64,000 nucleotides of DNA from Psettodes erumei (Eukaryota > Chordata > Actinopteri > Pleuronectiformes > Psettodidae), in contig JAFBJZ010000827.1 in the NCBI GenBank assembly GCA_016785225.1, positions 3,357,001-3,421,000 on the forward strand, in the 5' to 3' direction. Shown in pieces: positions 32,036-49,126 of the stretch. Numbering within the stretch: the first letter of the stretch is position 1; every line of letters begins with the position of its first letter. The notes under the pieces are model-generated. The model was not told the origin of the DNA. It ran no database searches and saw nothing but the letters and a program-made list of their open reading frames with translations. The position numbers and the translations under genes were made by a program.

Positions 32036-35000
32036 TGAAATGTGTCACTGTGTCAAAGAAAAGTTTAACTTATTTATATCCTTAAAGGGTTTTCACAGGG
32101 TTCTGTCTGCCAGGAGATTACATTCAATATTGAAGCCAGGCATTGAGAGGAGAAGCACAAGCCGAATAGAAATAATAGAAATCTATACATTTTTATTTCA
32201 TATCTCCTCACACGTCGGGCTGACAACTGTTCATGAGGGGGAGGGAAGGAACAAATGCCATTTTTTTTCCCCCACATGGTGAAAACAAATGCCTCGAGTC
32301 AAGGGCTTCTTATTCAACTTGTGTCACATCCTGCCAGCAGGAGGGACAGTATGATGTCTGGTAGGGAGGTAGACCTTTGTTTACATAATAACATAGGATG
32401 AATACATGAAAGAAACATAAGTGTGCCCTATAAAGTGGAGGATCTACCGTCATCATTTAGCAGTGAGGGCAGCCGAATGGAGGGTAATCCAAACATAGTG
32501 TTTCACTTCCATAAGATAAGGAGAACTTGGAAGAGACACATTTAACAAAAGGAGGTCAAAAGTGAAGCAGCAGCTGACATGTACTGACTTTTTGTGACTA
32601 ACTGACTCTTAACGTTCTGCTTTTTTTTTTAAAGCCGTGGAACCTGCCGTGGTCTAAATGGCCTTTGCATAGTCCAGGGAGAAAAATGATGTGAAATTAA
32701 CGTAAGGTTTAACATACCTTTTCAATTCAACTTACCAGACACAGGTGTTGACTAATGAGATCATTAAATGCTGCACTGCATTGCAATAATTGCTGGAACT
32801 GAGCCATCGTTAATGTTATTAGCTCCACCTGTGTCCGGCGTAAAAAGGTCCGTGAATCTGATTTTTAGAGCCGCCCGATGCTGCCAAGGCTGTCGACTCA
32901 CCGAGGAAGCAAAATCACGTTTAACAGGAAAAGATCACCTGATGCTGACGAGTCAGAAAGAAGAACTGGCGATGCTCATCTTGCAAATCCAGAATACAAA
33001 GACATGTATATTGCCCTTGAGTTCATTTTCAGTATTGCAGGGAAGCTTTGTGTGTCTGTATGTTTGTGAAATTTCATGGCAAAAAATTGCCTTAATGCAA
33101 CTCATTGGCTTCTTTCTTCACACCCGTGGTGCTTGGTTAGCACCCACATTTTTTCGTACCATTGTTCAAAGCAGACTGCCTGCTAGAAATTGTACACTCC
33201 AAGCTCAAGCCAAGATAACCAGGTGATGTTTAATGGGTAATTTTTTCTTAGACTTGACAAAGCTCTCCCTGAGCTACAAGACATTATGTGTGAATCTTTC
33301 TGCACATACGCACGAGTCGTACTCCCCGTGCTAAGCAAATGGACATGTTTGTGTTAAATCAATGGATGACCCCTTGAATGCTTTAAGACTTGTGTTGTGT
33401 GTCATTTCTTAATACCATGACGTTACTCAGTTTGAGTGCAGGAGCACACCTGCTCACGATGGTTGTAAAATCCTGACAGAGACTTCCGGAACATCGCGCA
33501 GCTGCTCAAGTGCCTCATGTTAATGACTTCGAAAACAACTGGTCATTCACAGGGCTTTAAAATTTGCTGACCTTTTTTATGTTGTTGATGCACGATGTCT
33601 CACACAGCCTCCGGTTGAGGAAACTACTGTTTGAAATGTAGAAGCCAACGTACTGTACGCTCACTCAGGTTTAGGCTAAAGCGAAAGCCTGTATGCCATG
33701 ATTGACAGTGTGAAATTTGGTAGTTTTGGTGACAAATTAGAAATTTTATTGAAATTATTGGAAACTATTTTATTTTGTGTGTGTGTGTATATTGGCTTTT
33801 GTTATCTATGATTTTTCTTTTAACTTAACATTTATGTTGCAATCAGAAATCAGTTCACAAAGTGTTTTGATTATTGTCTGGTCCTGATGAACTGTTTTGG
33901 TCGGGGGATATTTGTCTGCATGTATTCAGCTGTTGCAAAGCCATTGCCGTCGCCAACCACCCCCATACACTCAGTTACCAGTTTATTAGCAGTGTTTATA
34001 ATCAGTCTGATCTCATTAATATGAATATTGTAGACAAAATATTAAAAACACCTCCAGTAATACGGACTCCAAAGTGTTGATAAAGTTGAGTCCAAACTTT
34101 TAAAACTGAACAGCACATCCTTCATGAAGGCAGGATTTATTTATTACAGGGCTGTTGTAGTATCAGCTAGATGTACCTAATAAACTGGTAAAGGAATGTA
34201 GTGTCGTGTCTGTGTGATGGATAGTTTAAGTGTTATTATATTTTATATGTGTGTGTGTGAGGGGAAGGGCTGATTAGCTGCGGTAACACGTGGTCTGGAT
34301 CATAAAGCTGTTTTGGTGTATGTGTCAAATAAACATCAGTGTCTGATGTTGAGCATTTGTGTGTATGTATTTTTGTTTATGTAATTTGATGTAACAAGAA
34401 TAAATGCTGATAACATTTTCAACATTATACTGTAAAAGTATTTTTACGGCCACATGTTGAAATTGAAGGTTACAGCAACAAATGACGGTAATGTATCTGT
34501 GAATGTTGTGAGCTCAGTTAATCACATCATGTAAATGACCAGACAAGAAAATAAGTGTCAATCAGTGTTTGTTTTTGTCCTGCCAGTTGGAGATTGGGGA
34601 CAGGCAGGTCAGGAGCATGGTGGAGCTCAACATGGTGTCTTGTTTATGTGGTACAATGAGTGGGGGGGCGCACTTCCTGTCATCCTGGGCAGCTTTGTTG
34701 GAAAGAGTTGCTTGTTCATTCATTCCTAATGCATTGTTTTCTGTAATCTGGTGGAAAACAAGTTACTGCTTCAGTAGGCACAGAACACAGCTGCTGTGAT
34801 TCATCTAAGCACTTGCTGAACTGGACAATGTTGAGCATCAGTGCACATGAACTCTTTTATGTTTAAAAATCATTGCATGTCTCAGTTTTGCAGACAGACA
34901 TGACATTTATTTTATTTGATTTGATGATGTGTGGTAAATAGTAGCTTCATCCAAGTTTGAAGAATCATATTCTTGCCAAAACACTCTTACAATACAGTCC

Positions 35001-35219
35001 ATTGATTAACTTGTTCTGGAGCTTCCAACCATTGGTTTTGTTCGGCTGTCATGCAATTGTAGATGTTCCTATTTTCCATCTCTCTGGGCGTTTTTACGAG
35101 TCTCTCATCTATGGTTGGTTTAAATTTTGTTTTACCACCAACCAGTGGTCAATTTATGCATAGCCATAGCTTGTTCCCCAAAACAGTGTAAACCTTCCTC
35201 GTTAAAATTACGTTTCCCC
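32036..35219 (+). other. kbtbd7 3' UTR and intergenic DNA
   Basis: No coding exon is seen. AATAAA hexamers at 34328-34333 and 34399-34404 are candidate ends for a long kbtbd7 3' UTR, though a shorter one cannot be excluded. A degenerate inverted-repeat element sits at 33966-34200. Confidence 0.45.
33966..34200. mobile_element. degenerate small transposon-like element with imperfect terminal inverted repeats
   Basis: cagttaccagtttattag (33972-33989) pairs with ctaataaactggtaaagg (34177-34194) at 15 of 18 positions. The ends and the internal ataaaatattaaaaacacc-like text resemble a widespread fish repeat whose ends read 'tttattaggtacacc', as I recall it. No clean target duplication was found. 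Confidence 0.45.
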
Positions 35220-35526
35220 AACGTCTGTTGGGCTTACACGTGAACCATGGCACATGTTACCCCCTTCGAAAGTCTACCGTGCCGTTAAAATATAACGGGG
35301 TTGAGCTCGCAGCAGCCTCGCTCTGCGTTTGCTGTCACCTTCCCGATCGACATGCACTTGTCATAGTGGCGAAGTTTCCCAGTTTAAAACAAGTCCGTGA
35401 ATGCAGCACTGTCGCCGAGCCGTTTGTATTCCTCACACCGCGTCTCTCTGCGGCCATGGTAACACTTTGCCCGACACTGGACCTCTGATTAGCAGAAGAC
35501 AGCGCAAAACTAGTGCTTTCCATGCA
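35220..35526 (+). promoter_or_regulatory. katnal1 promoter and candidate non-coding first exon
   Basis: CpG-rich sequence ends in ATGCAG/gtatga at 35526, a good donor about 1 kb upstream of the coding start. The coding exon has its own acceptor (ccttcag at 36521), so a 5' UTR exon is required, and this is the best candidate. CpG and gctagc-rich sequence continues to about 35900. Confidence 0.4.
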
Positions 35527-36522
35527 GGTATGAACATTACCTTCACACCGACTGTGTTGCTAAATAATACAATTTTGTTTATGGGCCGGTTGTTTTTGTG
35601 TAGCTGTACATTTAAACGCGCGCTGAGCGGATTAAAGTAGCGTTCGCCTTATTTATTGGCGCACGATTCGTTTTGTTTTCTGTCTACGGGCTAGCAGCAG
35701 GCTAGCCAAAGCTAACGTGGGTATGAATGATAGTGCGTAGACAAATAAAGGAGCTGATTTGAATAGTAGGCTTGGTTTAACCGTCTGGGGAGCCGTCTGC
35801 CGTCACCGGAGCCACACTCCCTGAAACCAGCTAGCTTGACTACCATATGCTGCGCCGGGTGTAGCGGCTTCGTTATAGCTGGTTGGCAGCTGACTTGCAT
35901 GGAGCCGCTCCATCCTGTGGAAAACGAGGGTCTACAAAGCGGTTTTAACCCAGTATAAAGCGTTAAAAACTAGAGCTGCATATTTTTATGTCTTTTTTGT
36001 CCTCATAATTTTTTTTTGGTTTCGCGTCAAATCCAACGTTTGTTTAGTTTGTGTCTCATACTGTAAAACATGTGAGGCATTCGTGAGGCAAGGTTTTGCA
36101 CACTTAAGTTTTGGATCTTCGATAAAAGCCCCAATGCAGTTTGAAAAAAATGGTAAAAGTGGTAAATAAATGGTAAAATGACAGTCTAGTGGATACCGTA
36201 GAGCCAGCTAAAACTAATGTCGTCTCTTCAATAATAATAAAAAAAAACATCTTACAGGTGGTTATCATTTTCAGTTTGTGTTGAAGAAGTGTTGGAGAGG
36301 TGTGGATTTACCCACATGGTACAGTGTGACTATTTGTATTGTAATTATTGCCTTGTGTTGTAGTTTTTGACCTACTGTATATTGTGAGGTGAGCAGTGTT
36401 AATTGAGTTGTGTGATCAGAATCCCCATAAATATGAGGTGCTTAAAACATACATGGAGGGAACTTGGCATCTAACCTACATGTCATTACTTGTGTGTCCT
36501 CGCCATCAAGTTATCCTTCAGC

Positions 36523-41919
<5,397 letters not shown>

Positions 41920-43838
41920 AGAACCGTCTGCAGACCCGGAGGGACCAGAACCGTAAAAAGGGGAACTTGCAGTTTTGGAAATGGTGAAGAAGAGGGACTT
42001 GGGGAGCGCATGTCACCGAGCGAACTCTAGCAAGTGATCGGGGGGGGACCGAGATAATACAAAGGCTCAAGTTCACATCAGAACACTGGTGCCTTTGTGA
42101 GAGCATGATGAGAACTTCCAGCGGCTTCGCTGCCGCCCTTTCACATCCCCTGCCGTCGCCACTCCTCCACACGCTGTCAATCATCCAGATGAAGAACGCG
42201 GGGAATGTTTAATGTTACACACATGCAGGTAGACCAGGGAATGCTAATTAGTTTTACTTAGATATCAGGCCTCATGCAGGAATGTTTTCAGGTTTTCAGC
42301 CCAAACCTTCTATCTTTCTTTGGGAGGCTCATTCGTACGAATGAGCTCCGAGTTGGACTCACCAAACTCTTAACCGCACAAACTTTTTGTATGCCCATAG
42401 GTGAGCATTTTGAGATTCGTACAGTAGGTGCCGTTAAATCTAGTACTGCTCAATTTGTGACCAAGTTTAGAAATCCTGTTGGCAGAAATCAGCAGGTGAA
42501 GATATACCAGATCCAGCGGTATACGTGGTTACAGTTGGAGCATCATATCATGACTTCAGAAATAAGTGATGAACACAATGTTAATTCTTTGGGTAGAGTT
42601 TGGTTTAATTATTTGTGTGAGGTCTTTTGCAAAGGCATTATAATTCCGACTCTGTGTACATGGCATGTAAGACGGGAACAAATGGCAACTAATGATCTTA
42701 ACTCACTTGAGAACAATCCTGTTAGCACTTGTGATTCTTGCACACGGCCTGTCGTCTTGAAGAACTGTCTGTTTCAGCACTTTCATTGTATTTCCTGGAG
42801 GAGCCTGTGTATTTACTACTGACTGAACACACTTGAAGAACCACAATGTCTTTTATGAAGTGACCGTTTATGTGTTTTTGTGTTTGTATGTTTTTTAATT
42901 ATTCGTTTTAGATTTTAGTTCTGTCGAGACATACAAATGTAGTCGAGCAAAAAGAATGTGGCCACGTGGATTGTTGGTTTTTATTTTTAAGGATACAGGT
43001 AATCCTCCTCCTCACACTTGGTGGTTCCTGTATTTTATGAAATCTATTAAATTGACCTCCTTAGACTGAGCCAGGTTATGTCTCGTCTTGTCTTCCTTCC
43101 AGGTGGAGACAGGGTGCGTGGAGTGATCGCAGTGTGAGCTCCATGGCCTAAATTCACAACCAGTGGATGTTTATTATTGCTCTTTTTCTCCCTCTTCTGG
43201 TTGTAATTCAGTTTTATACTGCCTCGAGCATTTAGGGCATACTGCTCAGGGCAAATAATTCACTTCTAAATGCTCCATTAATTGCAGATATTTGGTAATC
43301 ACACCACCCCTGTACTCTGAACCAGCTCGTTGAATTATTCCACGTTGCTACGGATGTCGAAATATTGAAAGTGACTTCTTTTAATTAGTAGATCCCATCT
43401 TCGGGCTTGTTCCAGACCTTTCGACCGCATCACACTGCCTTCATCGGCAGACGGCTGTGGGAGATTTGATCTGTTGACTCACGCTCAAGCAGACCGTAAT
43501 TTGCCGAAGGGGTGCCCAAACTTTTGCACGCAGCCGCACCCACACTAAAGCACAGGTTGCAAACGGTTATTTGTTTTTATTTATTCATATTGTATTATTT
43601 GTTTATCGGTAAGCCCGAATCATACGACAGAGGCAGCCCGTGTAACGCGCGGGGTTCACCGTGCAGGATCACGTAGGTCCGTTGACGCTGCGTGGCCGCA
43701 TCAGCGCGTGGTTGCAGCGCCACAGCTCCGCGCGCGCACACGTTTTTTTTTTCCTCCCTTCTTCTTCTTCTTCTTCTCCTCCTCCTTCTCCTCTTTCCTC
43801 ATCCCGCTGCTGCCGTTGCTATCGCAGTACGGTCCAGA
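41920..43838 (+). other. katnal1 3' UTR, intergenic DNA and tspan7 5' UTR
   Basis: ATTAAA at 43046-43051 is the best candidate polyadenylation signal for katnal1. A 182-codon open frame at 42274-42822 has no recognisable domain and lies in the probable 3' UTR. From about 43620 the DNA becomes CpG-rich with a (TTC)n-like pyrimidine tract (43741-43800), just upstream of the tspan7 ATG; this is the likely tspan7 promoter and 5' UTR. Confidence 0.5.
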
Positions 43839-44199
43839 ATGGAGACCAAACCGGTCATCACCTGCCTCAAAACCCTCCTCATCGTCTACTCCTTCGTGTT
43901 CTGGGTAAGTGCCCCCCCCCCCCGACATCTTTCTCCGTCGCTGCTGTTATTATTGTTGAAATAAAATCAACCCCCCCTGCGGGAAATGATCGCGGTCCAT
44001 TTCTTTGTGTGTGTGTGTGCATGAGATGAAGGAAATGGTCGGTCGCAGCCAGCATCCTCGACGGAATCGTCGTGTTGTGCGGAGATACGGTCGAGCATTT
44101 GTCTTAAAATTCGGGTTCCGTTATGTAAGTGGTGCGGAGGTTACACACACATATTATCGGCGGCTGGGCGTCAGTTGGTGAAAGTGCACCCCGCGCGAG

Positions 44200-44272
<73 letters not shown>

Positions 44273-47200
44273 CATCACGGCGTAAGTGCAGGATGTTGAG
44301 CCGTTTAAAGGCCCGGTCTGTTTGACGAGGCCCACTTGTTTTAAAGCCTGTTATTCTGAACGCGTACTCCACATTTAGGGCTCGTTTCTATACGTTCTTA
44401 AAGGGACCCTGCACCCCCACTGTATACTGCTATAGTAGTGCTACACGCTCTCAAATACTTATACTCAAATACAGTTTCGAGATCCTTATTGCTCAAGCTT
44501 CACCATCACAAAAAGGAAATGTACTTTTGTAAAACATATAAAACCCTGTTACTAAAATATGTATTGCACAAAGCTAAAGAACACGCTATACAAATGTGTT
44601 GCCTTTTAATTATTCAAAATTAGGCCCATCTTCACAAGATCGATCAAAACTACTGCTGCAGTGCTGTAATATACTCCATTACAAGTTTAATATCGTGCTT
44701 AAGTAAAAATATGTAGCAAAGTTTATTATGTAAATTTACTTGTTGCAAAAATAAAATTACTCACAAGTTGCAAAAATAAAATGACTCACTATGCAGCGGT
44801 GTTGTTATATATTGTAATACTGGATAGAGGTTTAAGTGGTTGTTTAACATTTAAGTTTCATATATGTGGTGTTTAACTCACTGGATAACAGTGGATTGCA
44901 TTTCATATGCTCATTCTAGCCTCTTAAAATCCCAATCTGAAAAGTAACCAGTGTCTTAAATTACCAAATAAATGCTGGAGTAAAAAAAACATAATATTTT
45001 CCTCTGAAATGTAATGGAGTGAAAGTACAAATTTGCACAAAATACAAATACTCAAGTACCTCAAAACATGCTTAAGTGTGCTAAGTCCCTTTCCACCACT
45101 GTACCCTGGTAAACCCAGTGATTCCCATAGGAACAGTATCGTTGTGTATATTTTTTTCTGTACTTGTTGTTGTTGTTTTAATGTTGCCCCTCCACTCACC
45201 TGGGCATGGGTCTTTGCACAGTCCACCTGCTTTGGTCGATATTTCCTTCACCACTTTTAAATAATGTTTTTAATGGAGGATCAAAAACATTACACACCCA
45301 CAAAGTATTATTCAAACCAACACGGCACCGCAGAAGCTATCCACATTTAATCAGCGTCAAATCAATACCTCAGGATTTAGATTTTTTTGCCAAGGTCACA
45401 AGCTGCGGAGCTTTGATCTGATTTGAATTTATTAAAAAGAAAGACAACAAAGCCGTATGTAAGCAGTATGTAACAGCACTGGCTGGAAGAATAGATTCTG
45501 CCCCCTTTGCACTGTAATTAATGGTCTTTGTAATAAGCATCCTCGAGATTTTGAGCCAGCAGATTTGGTTGAGACGGCTTCCAATTTTGGGGATGAATTA
45601 CTCTGAGATTAAGTGGAAGAAGCGAGGAGTGAAATAGCATCTCGCGTTCCCTGTGTGCTTCTCAGTGGTTTGCATAAGCCTTTGTTTACCTTTTCATAAC
45701 CAGCTGAGTCTTCAAATGCGATCTGGCGTCCGTGCGAGCGCCAATATGCATCTGAAGTAAACCGCAACACCCTGTGACTGAATGTTTTTGCCCGTAATTT
45801 GTGACCGCAGTTGTGGGTTACAGGCTCATCCCCTGTGTGTTAGATTTCTGACGGCGGCCAGATACAGCCGGGGTGGATTATTTAATAAGAACGCGTGGAA
45901 AGAGGTTTACCCGGCTTTAATGTGTTTAGGACCTGAAGAGCGCTTTCTCTGCTTTCACTACATTCACTACATTCACCGTGAACTGTAGGGAGCGAAAAAA
46001 GCTTCTATTCGGATGTTCGGCCGTGAAAAAAGGGACCTGAAATCGCCCCCTCAGACGAGGTCTGTCGTCTTGGAGGCTCAAAAAGAAGAGCTGTGCCGTG
46101 TGTTAGGCGGGGGGGTGGTCACCGATACCAACTTTTATATTTAGTCGGGATTGGATTGGATGGACCTCTAGCCCTCCCTTGCATCGACGGCATCGGGTTT
46201 CAGACGTCTGAAGCGCAGAAGTGTCTCACAGTTCGCTGGCTCCCTTCAGCCAACAACCCCCCCCCGAGGGGGAAGCGTGGAGAGGGAGCTGGCACCGAGT
46301 CCGAAGCGGGAGAGCGGCCTCGGTGCCAGGCCCCGGTCTCTCTGTCATCGGCTTGTCGTGGCAAATAATGTCTTGAGTGTGAACGTCTGCGTCGGCCTGC
46401 CGTACGCTCACAAAATGCTGAAATGCAGAGCAGGTGGCAGAGTCTGCGTGGCGTCCTCGCCGGCATATTTTGTCGCCGCACCTTCTGTTTCTTTATTAGG
46501 CCTGGGGGAGGAGGAGGAGGAGGAGGAGGAGGAGGAAGGAAGCGGGGCTGCGTGTGACCTGTTTTAAACTCTGCGCTGTAACCAGGGTGGCTGGCAAGGC
46601 ATTGAATTTCAAACAAAACTTCCGAGGGGGTGGGGGTGGGGGGTTGGACGGGTCTGGGGAGGAGAAAGAGCATCTGAAGCCGTTTGGAATTCAGCAGCCG
46701 TCTCTCAGCCTCGATGACTTGTCCCCCGCACCGTGGACTTGATTTCCCCGTTGGCTCTAAAATGAACACTTTAGCATTGACACGACGATCCTTTATTTGT
46801 ATGTGGGAGCAGCTGTTGGCGGTGGGGGGGTGGGGGTGGGTGGGGGGGGGGGGGGGGCGTTTTGTTGGCCGCAAACAGCGGGTACATCGTCATCAGGAGG
46901 ACTGTTGTCCAGGCTGACAGTCTGCTCGGCCCGTTCGAATCGCCGCTAATGGAAGCGGTAGGCGTCATTACTGACGCGTCGCACCGTCCGCCTGCGGTCC
47001 TTCAGTTCAGACGGGCGAGAAGGAGGCTGAAAGGAAAAGCGTTACACATCTGCAGCAGACAGCCAATGAATCGATGGGTCGCTGAGCGGAAATCGTTTCA
47101 GTTTGAGTGTAAACCCGGTTCAGCCTGCTCCGCTCTGTGTCGTACAGGATAAGTGATATCTGAACATCTCTGGCTTTCTTGTGATTTTCTGACATTATAG

Positions 47201-48750
47201 ACAAAATTACAAAATATTAAACTCAGAATATAGACTAATTGGTGATGAACCTAATCTGTAGTTCCAGCTACACTTAATGTGAAATTACATTAAGGCTTTC
47301 TATTGTTAAAAATGAATACGTAAATGCCGTAAGAGGATAAATGGTACCATCAGACACTCTGATAAACCTTTTCATAAATCCATGTCTGTCAGTGTCACGT
47401 CCCCTGAATGACATGATTTACCTGTTTGTATAGCCTGAAAATCAGTATTAGCCACAGTGGTACAGGGCACAGCGGGAGGCGGATTCAGGTAAAGAGATTA
47501 CAGAACCATTAAGCGGAAAACGCGCGAGACGGTTTAAAGTCGAAACTCTGGTGGCGCTTTCTCCTCCTCTCGCTGCGTGGTCCAGCTCCAGCAGACGGAG
47601 GATTCGTCATCCCGAATGTAACTGCCCACAGGCTGTCAAAAATACCCATTGTTACGGTTTTCGCTTGCATAACCGAAACCACAGCAACACGTCTGCGTCA
47701 CTAATACAAAGAGAGATCATTTCATTCGCAGCGTCGTGGGAACTGATTCATCGATTCTTCGCCCGTCACAAAATGGAGGGGCAGCAATGCTGATCATCAG
47801 TTAACCTCTTAGTTTAAGCAGAGTGCCACTTTTAAAATCGTGATGGCGATCTCTTTCCCAATTCATTGGTTAAAACACTGTCCACCTGAACCAGGTTATC
47901 TGTAAAGTCGTTGGCCTTGTGACAATCCCCCACAGAGGTTATGTTCTGGATCTCTACACCAGTTTGTTAGACTAATTCACCCTCATCGGACAAACGTGAA
48001 CTGATGAAGCCTTTTGGATGAGAGGCGAAACGTCTTCAGAGACTTATAACCAAGTGCAGTTGCTTTCGATTAAAATTTCCTTGAGATAACAACGACCTGG
48101 GCACAGCCGTCTGTAAAGTCGAGACGTGGCCGTGTGTGTGGCTGTTTTCCCTCTCGCTCTAACCTTTCTTATCATCTCACCCTGAGCTGAAACGCATTGT
48201 CCCCGCGTGCGTCACGGCGTCGACACGGAAATCCACGTGTGGGTGTCACGCGCGGGTCGGGCTCAGCCTATGTAACACGGGCAGCCGCAGGGGGCGGCCT
48301 CAGACCTGCTCTTGCGTGTCCTTGTTTGTGTTTAAAGCAAAACTCCTCACAGCTTTATTCAGCAACCGCAACCACATTCAGAGCAGCGCGGCGGACCAGC
48401 GGGGGGGCGGGCCGGCCGGAGGCTGGTGATTTGTCACGGTGGAAAACCTTTGCCCGATCGTTACGTGCGCACCCTGCCAGCGGGGCAAAGTGTAAATGTT
48501 GTTAACACGGTCGCTAACCTGCAGAGGCCGAGAGCGAACATGGCAGCTTAAGTTTACACACACAAAAAAAAGGTTTTTGTGTCGTTGTTGAGCACGTCTG
48601 TGTCATTTTTACATAACATGGAATCGGGCTTGAGGTTGTTGTTGTTTGGTAAAAAATCCTTCGCTGCTGCTTTAGTCACCTTAGCTCATTTTCAGAGGAG
48701 AGGTGAGTGGATTGGTCTCATCAGTTTTTGAGTTTTTTTCGGGGCTGCGT

Positions 48751-48789
<39 letters not shown>

Positions 48790-49088
48790 GCCTGGCAGCA
48801 GGGCGGCGTGCGGCCTCCTCTGGGAAGGGAAGCAGGAGGATACAGGACGATGAGCTTGGCGCTGTGCTCGAAGTCAGATCGTCGGCAGCCGCTCCACGCC
48901 CCGCTTTCTTTCCGACTGCCAGCGAGACGTACCCAGCTGAGACGCACGCCGCCTCAGCTGCCTCGTACAGCTCGCTCTTTTATCCGCGGCCTTCATTTGA
49001 AATGCTAAGAGCGGCGCAACAGGAGGAAGCGTCTCGCCTCGGATCAAAGAGCCTCTTTGATTTGTCCCCTTTCTTTTTGTCTCTCTCG

Positions 49089-49126
<38 letters not shown>

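Noticed and set aside
42274..42822. 182-codon plus-strand open frame after katnal1
   Set aside because: No recognisable domain or splice support; it lies in the likely katnal1 3' UTR and its composition looks like chance AT-rich frame.
46200..46874. 224-codon minus-strand frame with proline runs
   Set aside because: Proline and arginine runs come from G-rich and GGA repeats in tspan7 intron 1; no domain or splice support.
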